Origin: Calamus simplicifolius
Taxonomy: Eukaryota > Streptophyta > Magnoliopsida > Arecales > Arecaceae
Direction: 5' to 3'
NCBI GenBank assembly: GCA_900491605.1
Contig: UESW01004374.1
Span: 131,989-195,988, forward strand
Length of the DNA: 64,000 nt
Shown here: positions 1 to 10,399 of the stretch, in pieces
How positions within the stretch are numbered: the stretch's first letter is position 1
Layout of the letters: each line of letters starts with the position of its first letter
Made by a program: the position numbers and the translations under genes
Notes under the pieces: model-generated
Told to the model about the DNA's origin: nothing
Databases searched by the model: none
The model's input: only the letters and a program-made list of their open reading frames with translations

Positions 1-511
1 CATTAGTATAAACTTTTCCTAAACTTTTCAAACCATTCACAATATCAGTGAATCTAGTGAACATGCATGTGATGGTTTCAGTTTGTTCCATTGTAAACAA
101 TTCATATTTATGAACCAAAATATTTATCTTTGATTCTTTTACTTGGTTTGTTCCTTCATGTGTAATTTCCAACCTATCCCATATTTCTTTAGCGGAATTA
201 CAAGTAGAGATGCGGTTGAATTCATTTGAATCTAAGGAACAATATAAGATATTAATGGCTTTGGCATTAAGTTGAGCCATTCTCCTATCATTATCATTCC
301 AATCCCTTTCGGGCTTTGGAACAATAGTGCCATCAATAAGGTGTGTGGGTGTACTAGGTCCATTTAATATAACACCCCAAAGCTCATAATCAGAAGCTTG
401 AATGAATATCCTCATTCTAGCTTTCCAATAAGAATAGTTTGAGCCATTAAAAAGTGGAGGTCTATTCGTAGAATGACCTTCAGCAAAACTAGAACCACTT
501 TGTGTTGCCAT
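1..511 (-). CDS. Ty1/copia Gag polyprotein, N-terminal part (runs off window)
   Basis: The reverse strand is open from an ATG at 511 down to the window edge, about 170 codons without a stop. The translation has the usual N-terminal layout of plant copia Gag: a short Ser-rich head, then PPLFNGSNYSYWKARMRIF, then the block containing KEIWDRLEITHEG near 60 percent of the visible length. This matches the DUF4219/UBN2 Gag families, which form the virus-like particle in the cytoplasm. The start sits 50 bp inside a primer-binding site (561-572) and a LTR (575-2273), so it is the first ORF of a minus-strand element whose pol lies outside the window. The uninterrupted frame contrasts with the heavy decay of the other retroelements here and suggests a fairly young insertion. 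Confidence 0.85.
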   Translation of the reverse strand, partial: MATQSGSSFAEGHSTNRPPLFNGSNYSYWKARMRIFIQASDYELWGVILNGPSTPTHLIDGTIVPKPERDWNDNDRRMAQLNAKAINILYCSLDSNEFNRISTCNSAKEIWDRLEITHEGTNQVKESKINILVHKYELFTMEQTETITCMFTRFTDIVNGLKSLGKVYTN

Positions 512-560
512 AATGACCTTTAGCTCTTGATCGTGAGATCAAACTCTAAATGAGCACTAT

Positions 561-572
561 GCTCTGATACCA
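561..572 (-). promoter_or_regulatory. Primer-binding site, initiator tRNA-Met type
   Basis: On the minus strand this reads TGGTATCAGAGC, the standard plant copia primer-binding site complementary to the 3' end of initiator tRNA-Met. It lies two bases inside the LTR end and upstream of the gag ATG, which fixes the element on the minus strand. Confidence 0.9.
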
Positions 573-574
573 AT

Positions 575-2273
575 TGTTGGCCCAGATGGCAACCCAAGAG
601 GGGGGGGGTGAATTGGGTTCTTAAAAATTTAAGACTTTTAACAATTTTAAATGAGATGTGCAAGTGAAGAATCAACTAATATGCAAAGCACAAACACAAG
701 TATATGAGAGATAGAGAAGAGACAATTAAGCACGGCAAACACAAGATATTTTTATAGTGGTTCGGTGCAACCAACACCTACGTCCACTCCCAAGATCACT
801 TGGGTCCACACTATAATCTCTCTAGATTACAGCCGAGTTGTTTTACAAGTTCACAACTCAAACTTGTTGTTTTTTTCCGGGATCACAACGAACCCAGCCG
901 ATTTTACACGGGCTCACCGGCACCAAACCCAAACACAAGCTATACCTAGCTTGTACCGAGGTTAAACAACCTCCTCTAGTTTAATCCCTCAGATTAAACT
1001 AGACACAAATAATTAAAATGAGTTTAATTACAAGCAGCTCCTTTTTGAGCAGATATTTCAAAATAAAAATTGAGTTTAGAAAAGCCTGAATATTTAGAGC
1101 TTGAGAGCTGGCTTGGCTTCTTTGGCTTCCTTCCTTCAACTCCTCTTGATGTTGAATCAGGCCTCAGCACGGATTCTTCACAGATTTGAGCTTTGGAGTT
1201 GGGTTGAAGCTTTTTCTCCCTTTTTCTTGAATGTGGAAGATCTTTGATTTGCTCTTGAAAGCGTTGGGATCTCCTCTTGAATCTTTTGTAGAATGTAGCT
1301 CTGGAGTGCACGAATCTCACTCTTGGATTTCACTCCTTTTGAATCTCTCTTCTTGAGCTAGAAGATTTTTCCAAATTTGCTCTGTTTTTCCCTCTTTTCA
1401 AATGATTTTCTTTTCTCTGTTTGATTTTTTTCTCTGTTTGATTTGAAAAGAACTCCTCTATTTATAGAATCTGCAAAAATATATCCGTTAGAGTCAAGGA
1501 AAAATAGCCGTTATTTAAAAATCTAACCGTTGGAGCTGATGTGTCATCCGTAAAAATCGCGCCCAGATTTCGCGGAGTCGACTCGAGCTTTGTGGGAGTC
1601 GGCTCGAGGTCGATTACCAAAAATAGAAACATTTTTAAGGCATGAGGGGTCGACTCGCGAAAACACAAGTGTCGGCTCCTGAAAGTCGGGAGTCGACTCG
1701 AAGAAAACGGGGAGTCGACTCGAGAAGTGCTCAAAAAATATGGGTTCTGTTGTTTGAGCGGAGTCGGCTCGCACAGACAGGAGTCGGCTCGCAAGAATTC
1801 AGGGGTCGACTCTTGAAAATCAAGGCAATTTGGGGAGTCGACTCGAGAAACTCAGGCAATATGGGGAGTCGACTCGGAAACCCTTGAGTCGGCTCGGGAC
1901 CGATACAAAAATCAGAAAAATGTTCTGATTTACTTTAAAATTTGTCCCAATTAAATTTAAAATATAAATTTGACTTGAACTCATTAAATATGATGTTTGT
2001 CATGGATTCAAGACAAGTTCCAAGATTTTATTGATTGAAATACAAAGTGTAAAATTCCTTTTAGAATTCTTTTAAGCTTAGAACTTGAAATTCCTTCTTC
2101 TAATAGATTCAAGACTCTTTTAATATGACCATTGAAGGTTCATTCATTTTAATTTGAATAAGCTCAAGATTTGTGATAAATAAACACAATGTTTTCTTTA
2201 ATGTACTCATGGCTTTTGGAAATCATCAAAATCAATAAAGTTGGGGCAATTATGTTTCAATAATTTCTCAACA
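575..2273 (-). repeat. 5' LTR of the minus-strand copia element
   Basis: On the plus strand the block starts TGTTGGCCCAG and ends TTTCTCAACA, so it has matching 5-bp inverted ends (TGTTG/CAACA). It directly abuts the primer-binding site. The length is 1,699 bp, long for a copia LTR. It interrupts a 98-bp tandem array that resumes at 2274, which shows insertion into older repeat DNA. The other LTR and the second target-duplication copy lie outside the window. The next bases on the right are TAGTT, which is the predicted 5-bp target duplication. Confidence 0.85.
1570..1905. repeat. Degenerate GAGTCGACTCG palindromic minisatellite inside the LTR
   Basis: About a dozen copies of GAGTCGACTC or GAGTCGGCTC, a palindrome centred on GTCGAC, occur at irregular 15-40 bp spacing. 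They lie in the U3/R part of the copia LTR. Short ORFs on both strands in this stretch are by-products of the repeat. Confidence 0.7.
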
Positions 2274-2274
2274 T

Positions 2275-3168
2275 AGTTGTTGAGAGCCGATGGTACATCG
2301 CTCTGCCAGTGGTACACTGGGCTTCTTGCCTGGCTAACCCAGGGCTTTTTGCGCCGACCGGGGTCGGGCTTTAGTTATTGAGAGTCGATGGTACATCGCT
2401 CTGCCAGTGGTACACTGGGATTCGTGCCTGGCTGACCCAAGGCTTTTTGTGCCGACCGGGGTCGGGCTTTAGTTATTGAGAGCCGATGGTACTTCGCTCT
2501 GCCAGTGGTACACTAGGCTTCGTGCCTGGCTGACCCAGGGCTTTTTGCACCGACCGGGGTCGGCCTTTAGTTGTTGAGAGCCAATGGTACATCGCTCTAC
2601 CAGTGGTACACTGGGCTTCATGCCTGGCTGACCCAGGGCTTTTTGTGCCGACCAGGGTTGGGCTTTAGTTGTTGAGAGCTGATGGTACATCGCTCTGCCA
2701 GTGGTACACTAGGCTTCGTGCCTGGCTGACCCAGGGCTTTTTGCGCCGATCAGGGGTTGGGCTTTAGTTGTTGAGAGCCAATGGTACATCGCTCTGCCAG
2801 TGGCACACTGGGCTTCGTGCCTGGCTAACCTAGAGCTTTTTGCACCGACCGGGGTCGGGCTTTAGTTGTTGAGAGCCGATGGTACATCGCTCTGGCAGTG
2901 GTACACTGGGCTTCGTGCTTGGCTGACCCAGGGCTTTTTGTGCCGACCGGGGGTTGGGCTTTAGTTGTTGAGAGCCGATGGTACATCGGTCTGCCAGTGG
3001 CACACTGGGCTTCGTGCCTAGCTGACCCAGGGCTTTTTGTGCTGACCGGGGTCGGGCTTTAGTTGTTGAGAGCCGATGGTACATCGCACTGCCAGTGGCA
3101 CACTGGGCTTCGTGCATGGCTGACCTAGGGCTTTTTGTGCCGACCGGGGTCGGGCTTTAGTTGTTGAA
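2275..3168. repeat. 98-bp tandem array (about 9 units)
   Basis: The landmark TTGTTGAGAGCC recurs at 2275, 2373, 2471, 2569, 2667, 2766, 2864, 2963, 3061 and 3159, giving steps of 98 or 99 bp. Units are roughly 90 percent alike by eye. The array lies just beyond the pol end of the minus-strand Tat element, so it is probably that element's 3' untranslated repeat. The copia LTR at 575-2273 is inserted at its left edge. Confidence 0.9.
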
Positions 3169-3264
3169 AAACTGAGATGCTAGAACTCAAATTCATTGAT
3201 ATGAAATGAGGGGTGAAAACCCAATAGGATACAAGTACAGTATTTAATGTAAGAAGGAAATGTA

Positions 3265-4491
3265 CTATTGATAGTACCAACGGAGATTGTCAGCGTTCCA
3301 CGTCCGGGGGAGCGGCCTCCCATCCAGTTCTTCAACCTTATATGCTCCGCGACAAAGTGCTTCGGAGATCCGGTAGGGCCCCTCCCAGTTCGGAGCTAGC
3401 TTGCCTCCTTCCGTCGACTTCGAGACTTCAACTCGCCGAAGGACCAGGTCTCCCGGCAAAAAGGTCTTGGGGCGCACGCGGGCGTTGTAATATTTGGTGG
3501 CTCGTTGCCGTAGACCGCCATTCGAAGTCGCGCTCGGTCTCACACCTCCTCCACCAGGTCGAGGTTGGCTCGTAGCTGGTCCGGATTGTCTTCCGCACTG
3601 TACGACTCCACCCGAGGGCACGGGGAACCTATCTCCACTGGGATGACAGCTTCGGACCCGAAGACCAGGCTGAATGGGGTCTCTCCAGTGGGGGCTCGTG
3701 GTGTTGTGTGGTAGGCCCATAGCACATTGTGGAGTTCCTCCACCCATCGCCCCTTGCAATCATCCAGTCAGGTTCTCAGTCCTTGGAGAATGATGCGATT
3801 AGCTACCTCGGCCGCTCTGTTGGTTTGAGGATGCCCGACGGAAGTGAATCTATGATGTATGCCCAGTTCGGAGCAGAATTCCTGGAAGGGCGCATTGTCA
3901 AACTGCCGGCCATTGTCGATGACCAGAGTATGTAGTAGTCCGAACCGGCATATGATAGACTTCCAAAAGAAGGATCTTACCTTACTCTCATGATCTTAGC
4001 AAGGGCTTCGGCCTCAATCCACTTGGTGAAGTGATCGACGGCCACCAGGAGGAACTTGCGCTATCCGGAGGCTGGGGGAATGGTCCCAAGATGTCCATAC
4101 CCCACTGGGTGAAGGGCCAAGGTGCCGCCAGGGGGGTCAGCTGAGATGTCGGCTATTGCTAAACATTGGCATGACGCTGGCAGCTATCACACTTCTTAAC
4201 AAGCTCGGCCGCGTCTTCTCTCATGGTTAGCCAGTAGTACCCCTGCCGTAAGGCCTTGTAAGCTAGGGCCCTGCCCCCCAGGTGACTCTCGCAGATGCCC
4301 TCATGGATTTTCCGCAAGATGTAGTCTGCTTCGACTGGTCCGACACATTTAAGGACCAGGTAAGAAAATGATCTTCGATAAAGCTTCTCATCCATCATTA
4401 GGAATTTTGAAGCCTGCCGTCTGAGTAGCCTGGCCTCGGCGGGATCTTCTGGGAGAGTGCCGTCGGCCAAATACCGGACATAGGTATCCAT
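3265..4491 (-). pseudogene. Tat-type integrase region with C-terminal domain
   Basis: Fragments in different minus frames give the integrase zinc-binding part (4159-4491: KIHEGICESHLGG then a CDSCQRH pair of cysteines) and a core remnant. The C-terminal part (3265-3759) includes the ELHNVLWAYHTTPRAPTGETPF and FGSEAVIPVEIG blocks and ends with the DNLRWYYQ tail typical of Tat integrases. Integrase would insert the cDNA in the nucleus. The core between 3760 and 4150 is split by frameshifts and stops, so no complete catalytic D,D,E triad can be read in one frame. The stop at 3265 marks the end of pol and is followed by the 98-bp array. Confidence 0.8.
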
Positions 4492-5504
4492 CCAGGAGGG
4501 CCCTTGTTCAACCGTAGTGCTTCATCCGCAGCTTTGATGCTTGGGGTCTGCAAGTGCTCCACATACGTTCTTCTCAGGGTCCCATCAGCCAAGGTGGCTA
4601 ATCGGGACAGTGCGTCGGCCCTAGCATTCTCCGCTCGGGGAATGTAGCTAACGAGGAAGTAAGAGAACCGAAAGGCTTGGGACTGCACTCTGCTTAGGTA
4701 GCGGGACATGGTTGAGTCTCTGGCTTCATATTCCCCAGTCACCTACCCAGAAATAAGCTAGGAGTCGGTGAAGGCCCTCAGACGCCCCGCACCGAGCTCC
4801 TCAGCTAGCCTCATTCCCACCAACAGGGCTTCATACTCCGCTTGGTTATTAGTGGCCGGGAACTGAAACCGAAGGGCGTACTCCACCACCTCTCCCTCGG
4901 GCTCGCAAGGATGAGCCTGGCCCCGCTTCCTTGAGAATTTGCTGCTCCATCTACATGCAAGATCCAGTCTTCCTTCCCTGGTTCCTTGATTGAGGAAGAC
5001 TCCACGTGCACCTCCGGACACGATTCCTTCGAACATCTCTCGGTCCAAGAACACTCGACCAAGAAATCAGCTAACACTTGAGATTTCATAGCAGAACTTG
5101 ATCGAATGGATAGGTCAAACTCGCTCAGCTTGATGGCCCACTTGGCTAACCGACCAGAGGTGTCTGGACGGGATAAGATGGTCCGAAGAGGTTGGTCCGT
5201 GAGCACCACGATGGGATGAGCTTGGAAGTAGGGTCGGAAGCGCTGGGCAGAGACCACCAGGGAAAAAATGATCTTCTCAGTCCTGGAATATTCGGTCTCA
5301 GTATCATGAAGTACCTTGCTGGTGTAGTAGACCGGCCTCTGTACTCCGTCGGCATCCATACGCACGAGCATAGAACTGACGGCCTCTGGGGAGGCTGCAA
5401 GGTATAGAAAGAGCTCTTCTCCGCCTCTTGGCTTGGACAACAGCGGGGGAGTGGATAGAAAATGCTTTAACTCTTTGAAGGCGTCCTGACACTCCTTTGT
5501 CCAC
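4398..5504 (-). pseudogene. Tat-type RNase H plus second (archaeal-type) RNase H
   Basis: The upstream part (about 5440-5040) encodes the conventional gypsy RNase H, visible as VYYTSKVLHDTETEYSRTEK, PYFQAHPIVVLTDQPL and KSQVLADFLVECSW. It is followed by a second domain starting WILHVDGAANSQGSGA (about 4960) and continuing with TNNQAEYEALLVGMRLAEELG in another frame, then ENARADALSRLATLADGTL. The HVDGA aspartate and the AEYEAL glutamate correspond to RNase H catalytic positions and look preserved. At least two frameshifts separate the parts. RNase H removes the RNA strand during reverse transcription; the added copy is a Tat-lineage feature. Confidence 0.82.
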
Positions 5505-5532
5505 TCGAAGCTATTAACCTTGCGCAGCGGCC

Positions 5533-6425
5533 TTAAAGAAGGGCAGGCACCTTAAAGAAGGGCAGGCACCTTTCTACCGATTTTGACATGAAACGACTCA
5601 AGGCCGTGACCCTCCCAGTTAGGCGTTGCACCTCCTTCTTATTAGTTGGGGGCCTCATGTCCAAGATAGCCCGAATCTTGTCAGGATTAGCTTCGATCTC
5701 CCGCTGGGTTACCATAAAGCCCAGAAACTTGCCTGTGGCTACCCCAAAGGCACACTTGCTGGGGTTTAGCCTCATCCGGTACCGGCGCAAGTTGTTGAAG
5801 GTCACTGCGAGGTCGGCGACGTGGTCAACAGCACTGGTGCTCTTAGTCAGCATATCATCACGTATACCTCCATGTTACGCCCGATCTGGTCCTCAAAGAC
5901 CTTATTCATCAACCTCTGATAGGTGGCTCCGGCATTCTTCAACCCAAATGGCATCACCTTGTAACAGTAAATTCCTTTTTCAGTAACAAAGGAGGTGGCT
6001 TCTTCATCAGTTGGGTTCATCCTGATTTGGTTGTACCCTGAAAATGCGTCCATGAAGCTAAGAGTTTCGTGCATGGACGTGGCGTCCACTAGCTGGTCGA
6101 TACGGGGCAGTGGGAAGCTGTCCTTGGGGCACACCTTATTGAGATCGGTGAAGTCCACGCACATCCTTCAGCTCCCACTGGCCTTGCGAACCATCACGAC
6201 ATTCGCCAACCAGTCGGGGTAGTGCACCTCACGGATATGACCGGCTGCCAACAGCTTTCGCACCTCCTCATCCACGGCCTTCTGCATGTCAGGAGCGAAG
6301 CTCCTCTTCTTTTGCCGAATGGGTCGACACTCCGGCTTGATGTTGAGCCGGTGGGTAATCACTTCTTCTGGAATGCCGGGCATATCGGATGCCGACCAGG
6401 CGAAGACATCAGCATTAGCCCACAA
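5533..6425 (-). pseudogene. Tat-type reverse transcriptase, active site frameshifted
   Basis: Three minus-strand pieces form the RT: 6168-6425 (NADVFAWSASDMPGIPEEV through VVMVRKASG), 5847-6164 (CVDFTDLNKVCPKDSFPLPR, YNQIRMNPTDEE, MPFGLKNAGATYQRLMN) and 5533-5853 (MRLNPSKCAFGVATGKFLGF). One stop separates the first two pieces. The catalytic YVDD motif is broken: the frame reads EVYV and then shifts by one base exactly where the paired aspartates should be (near 5850-5865). The enzyme encoded here would be inactive. Domain order and similarity to the plus-strand copy at 28884-29651 support the family call. Confidence 0.88.
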
Positions 6426-6559
6426 GAAAGCGAGGAGCTAGTCACGGGTCTCCTCCGAGAGTAGGGCTCCGATCTGGATCGTCCTTGCTTGGTCCTCCCC
6501 AAGAGGGAAAGCAAGCAGGTGCTCGATCGGCTCTCCTCTCCTCTCTAGGTCCTGGGGGT

Positions 6560-7042
6560 CTAGCGCTTCCGGTGCAGGTGCAGGCACCACCCCCTGCGGA
6601 CTGGGGGCCATATGGTAGCAAAGCGGAGGTGGGTTCTGCTCCCCCCACATCTCCCCACTCCCTCCCTAGTAGGAAACCTTACGAGGAGTCGCTTAGTGGA
6701 TATGACAATGTCCAAAAGGTTGAGCCCAGGCCTCCTAAGGATTGCATTATAGGCGAGGAGCACTCGGACCATCAGGAAGTTCATGAAGACTGTGCTTTGG
6801 CGTAGGGCCGTGCCAGCCATGACGGGAAGAGTGACCTCCCCCTCAACTTTCATAGAGTCTCCAGTGAACCCCATCAAGAGCGTGGCGACGGGCCGAAGCA
6901 GGTCGGGCGACATGTTCATGCGAACAAAAGCATCATAACTCAAAACATCCACCGAGCTCCCACTATCAACCAGAATTCTTTTTAGAGGGTGCTTAGCAAT
7001 CGTCATGGACACGACGACGCTGTCATCATTTTTATTCACCAC
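6560..7042 (-). pseudogene. Tat-type aspartic protease region
   Basis: The frame opens with DDSVVVSMTIAKHPLKRILV and has the retropepsin active site as VDSGSSVDVL at about residues 25-34. LLMGFTGDSM and a YNAILRRPGLN block follow, typical of the gypsy protease region. The protease would cut the Gag-Pol precursor. It lies between the Gag zinc-knuckle region and RT on the same strand, in a different frame from both. It is open over about 130 codons before drifting into a Pro-rich tail, so it is one of the better preserved parts of this copy. Confidence 0.8.
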
Positions 7043-7047
7043 CCCCT

Positions 7048-8780
7048 CTAAGTCCTTTTTAGAAAAAAAATTACAGTATCTAACTCCCCCTCCCTTCTCG
7101 GCCTTTTGGGCGAGCCACCTGCCCCCCAGGAAATCATCGCCACCGTCTTCTCGGTTGGAGCGTTGTCGATCATCGGCGATGGAGGCGCTAACGGACCAGG
7201 AGTATCTGGGTTATTCCTTCGAATGAACTTTCCCAGATGGCCACACTGGATAAGATCCTCTATCACCTTTTTCAACTGGCGGTAGTCGTCGGTGTCGTGT
7301 CCATGGTCCCAGTGATAGCGGCAGTAAAAGTTCTTGTTGCGGGGGATTTTTGGGTTTATCGGAGGTGGGCGCTGAAAATAAGACCCACCCTCGATCTCGA
7401 GCAAGATGTGTGATATAGGGGTGAGCAGAGGAGTGTAGGGCCCGTCTCTTTGTGCTGGGACTCGAGGATGGTTGTCTGGTCGGCGGGGAGGTTCGGGCTT
7501 CCTGGGTCGAACTTCGACAGGCTCAGGGCGGGTCGACTTCTTGAGGACACTCCCACTCGCCTCGCGCCAAGAGGAATCAGCCTCGTCGGTGCAGATATAC
7601 TTCTGGGCTCGAGTCAAAAGTTCGGTGTAAGATCCGGGTGGCTTCTTGTCAAGGGAGTACGCGAAGCGAGACGGACGAAGCCCTCGCTTTAAGACCAAGG
7701 TGGCCACTGAGTCTTCAAGATTGTAGACCTCCAAGGCTGCCTCTTGAACCGAGCGACGTAATCCCGCAAGGACTCGCCGCTCTTCTGCTGGACAGCGAAG
7801 AGGCTGTCAGCCATCCTTGGAATCTTCCGGCATGCGTTAAAATGAGCCAAGAAGGCTCTTTCACTGATGGAAAGAATCAATACTCCGCGGCGGCAGGCGA
7901 GAGTACCAAGCTCGAGTAGCCTTCTTCAGGGTGGCAGGGAAGGCGATGCACATGAGCGAATCGGTGCCCCCTAGACCTGCATGAGAACCTTGTAACTTTC
8001 CAGGTGGTCCAGGGGATCCGTGGTTCCGTCATATGGATCCAGCTGGGGGAGGCGGAACCGGGTGGAGATGGACTCTTCCATGATGCGGCGGGACAGCGGA
8101 GGCCGGCTGTCATGGTCCGCCTCTGGCAGGTGAGTGATTCAGCGGCTAAGTTCCTCCAACTATTGGTTATACTCGTCGAGTCGACGCTCAGCTCGGCAGG
8201 CTATCCTGCCATCGAAGGACCCCTCCCCCAAGGATTCTGAGGACGGGGAAGGGTGACGGCGATGTCAACAGGGGCGCTCCACCTCCCTCCCGTGCCGCCG
8301 CTTGGGAGAAATACTAGCATAGCGAGAAGGTGATCGGGGTCTCTTAGAGGCTCCTCGGTGGGGGGGTTTGGGCGAGGCATGACGGTGGCAAGCCTCCGGG
8401 ACCAGTGATCTCCTATGGGAGGAATACTGGCTGGGTTGCACCACCCCCGGAACGATGGATATGGCTCCGGCTGCTGCGGGGCCACCTGCTGGTACTGCAG
8501 GCCTTGAACCGCCGCCACCAAGGATTGGACTTGCGTGGCTAGAGCGGCAATCCGGTCTTCCTGGAGCTGCTGGGGAGGAGGCGCAGGGACACCGATCGGG
8601 GGAGCGGAAGGTCCAGCCTCCTGGAGATGCGACGGTGCCAGGGCACCGACCGGGGGAGCTGAGGGGGCAACTGTCAGTGGATCGGCTTCTTGGCGCTGCC
8701 CCCAGCGCAACTGACAGAGATCCCTTTCGCACGGGTTGTCACCATAGCTCAAGAGCTCGGAGAGAGAGAGGTTGCAGATT
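7048..8780 (-). pseudogene. Tat-type Gag, frameshifted
   Basis: A Pro/Gln-rich N-terminal part (about 8780-8201, with LATQVQSLVAAVQGLQ) is followed by a shifted frame at 7689-7880 with the Gag core (ERAFLAHFNACRKI, FAVQQKSGESLRDYVARF). The frame at 7048-7734 includes KRGLRPSRFAYSLDKKPP and the short zinc-binding run YCRYHWDHGHDTDDYRQLK. Gag packages the element RNA. The N-terminal frame stays open up to an ATG at 8953, but that extension lies upstream of the inferred PBS and inside the LTR, so it is probably not translated. At least two frameshifts are needed to join the parts. Confidence 0.8.
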
Positions 8781-8804
8781 GCCGGTTCGATATCTTTCTC
8801 TTCA

Positions 8805-8824
8805 CCCCCCTTCCTGGTGTGCCA
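8805..8824 (-). promoter_or_regulatory. Probable primer-binding site of the minus-strand Tat element
   Basis: On the minus strand this reads TGGCACACCAGGAAGGGGGG and follows a LTR end CAACA with three spacer bases. The related plus-strand element has a similarly placed TGGCGCTAGAGAAGGG at 26578. I could not match the full length to a particular tRNA. Confidence 0.55.
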
Positions 8825-9070
8825 ATCTGTTGACGCCAATTCACCTTCCTTGAGCGCAGGGGAAACGGACGTCCTCCTCACCGGACTCCTGCAAGAAAAG
8901 TCCCCGGAGACCGGATGCTTCGGTGGGGACCCTCCGACGCTCAAGTTAGTCACTCGGGAACAGATGAGAACTGTCTAGTCCCTAGGAAGCTAGATAATTG
9001 GGACTTAACTAGCAGGAAGGAGCTAGGAAAACCAGAGTTCATGGATCCATACTTACAGCGTGAGCATATG

Positions 9071-9078
9071 CTTTTATA
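9071..9078 (-). promoter_or_regulatory. TATA box in the Tat LTR
   Basis: The minus strand reads GGGTATAAAAGC, a strong TATA match about 245 bp from the inner LTR end. That spacing fits an R/U5 region of 200 bp or more. Confidence 0.55.
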
Positions 9079-9476
9079 CCCATTCGAAGATACACCATTC
9101 CATTCCCGAAGATTGCTGATTTCGAGGTACCCTGTTCAATAACGGACAAAAGATGAGGCTGACAGTGACAATCGTACTGTCGCCGTGCATGCCAGAGGTG
9201 TCCTACGTCACCTGCCAGTGCGGCCTCACAGGTGTCTCGCGCCGGTGGTTGTACGTGGTGCGCGCCACCGCCGGATGTGACCGTGCACAGTTGCGGGCAG
9301 GTGGTAAACCGTACGCTGTAACGGGGTATGGCCATGCATAGTGACAGTCATGTGATGGACCATACGCCATTATGAGGTATGGCCGCACCCTGCTATGGAT
9401 GTGTGGCGGATTACGTGAGTGTGCCAGGTGGCCCGGAGTGGGTCGGATCATGCATCGGGCACTGTTTACGTAGCTC

Positions 9477-10380
9477 GAGACCGAGGGGGTCTCGGGGATT
9501 GAGACACACTGTTCATGAGGCCGGGAACTATGGCTTGAGGTCAGGGCGGAACTCGAGGCTAAGTGATGTTCATGCATCCCGAGACCGAGGGGGTCTCGGG
9601 GGTTGATATACTATTCATAAGGCCCGGGAGCTGTGGCTTGAGGCCGAGAGCGGAACTCAAGGCCAAGCACTATTCATGCAGCCCGAGACCGAGGGGGTCT
9701 CGGGGGTTGAGATACTGTTCACGAGGCCCAAGAGCTGTGGCTTGAGGCCAAGGGCGGAACTCAAGGCCAAGCACTATTCATGCAGCCCGAGACCGAGGGG
9801 GTCTCGGGGGTTGAGATACTGTTCACGAGGCCCGGGAGCTATGGTTGAGGCCGAGGGCAGAACTTGAGGCCACGCACTATTCATGCAGCCCGAGACCGAG
9901 GGGGTTCGGGGGTTGAGATACTGTTCATGAGGCCCGGGAGCTGTGGCTTGAGGCCGAGAGCGGAACTCAAGGCCAAGCACTGTTTATGCAGCCCGAGACC
10001 GAGGGGGTCTCGGGGGTTGAGATACTGTTCATGAGGCCCGGGAGCTGTGGCTTGAAGCCGAGAGCGAAACTCAAGGCCAAGCACTGTTCATGCAGCCCGA
10101 GACCGAGGGGGTCTCGGGGGTTGAGATACTGTTCACGAGGCCCGAGAGCTGTGGCTTGAGGGCGAGGGCGGAACTCAAGGCCAAGCACTGTTCATGCAGC
10201 CCGAGACCGAGAGGGTCTCGAGGGTTGAGATACTGTTCACGAGGCGCGAGAGTTGTGGCTTGAGGCCGAGGGCGAAACTCGAGGCCACGCACTGCAGCCC
10301 GAGACCGAGGGGGTCTCGGGGGTTGAGATACTGTTCATGAGGTCGAGAGCTGTGGCTTGAGGCCAATACCGAGAGGGGGC
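9477..10380. repeat. 104-bp tandem array in the LTR U3 (about 9 units)
   Basis: The landmark GAGACCGAGGGGGTCTCGGG recurs at 9477, 9581, 9685, 9789, 9892, 9995, 10099, 10203 and 10301, with steps of 98-104 bp. Each unit carries an inverted repeat (CCGAGACC / GGTCTCGG) around GAGGG. Several overlapping 60-75 aa ORFs here are repeats of one frame and not genes. The position upstream of the LTR TATA box suggests repeated regulatory sequence. Confidence 0.9.
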
Positions 10381-10399
10381 TCAGAAGGCCGAGAGGGCC

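Noticed and set aside
8781..8953. Upstream extension of Tat gag to an ATG at 8953
   Set aside because: It crosses the inferred PBS and LTR end, so this part would not lie in the translated genomic RNA frame.
9563..10366. Series of 60-75 codon frames on both strands
   Set aside because: They are the same frame repeated in the 104-bp LTR array.
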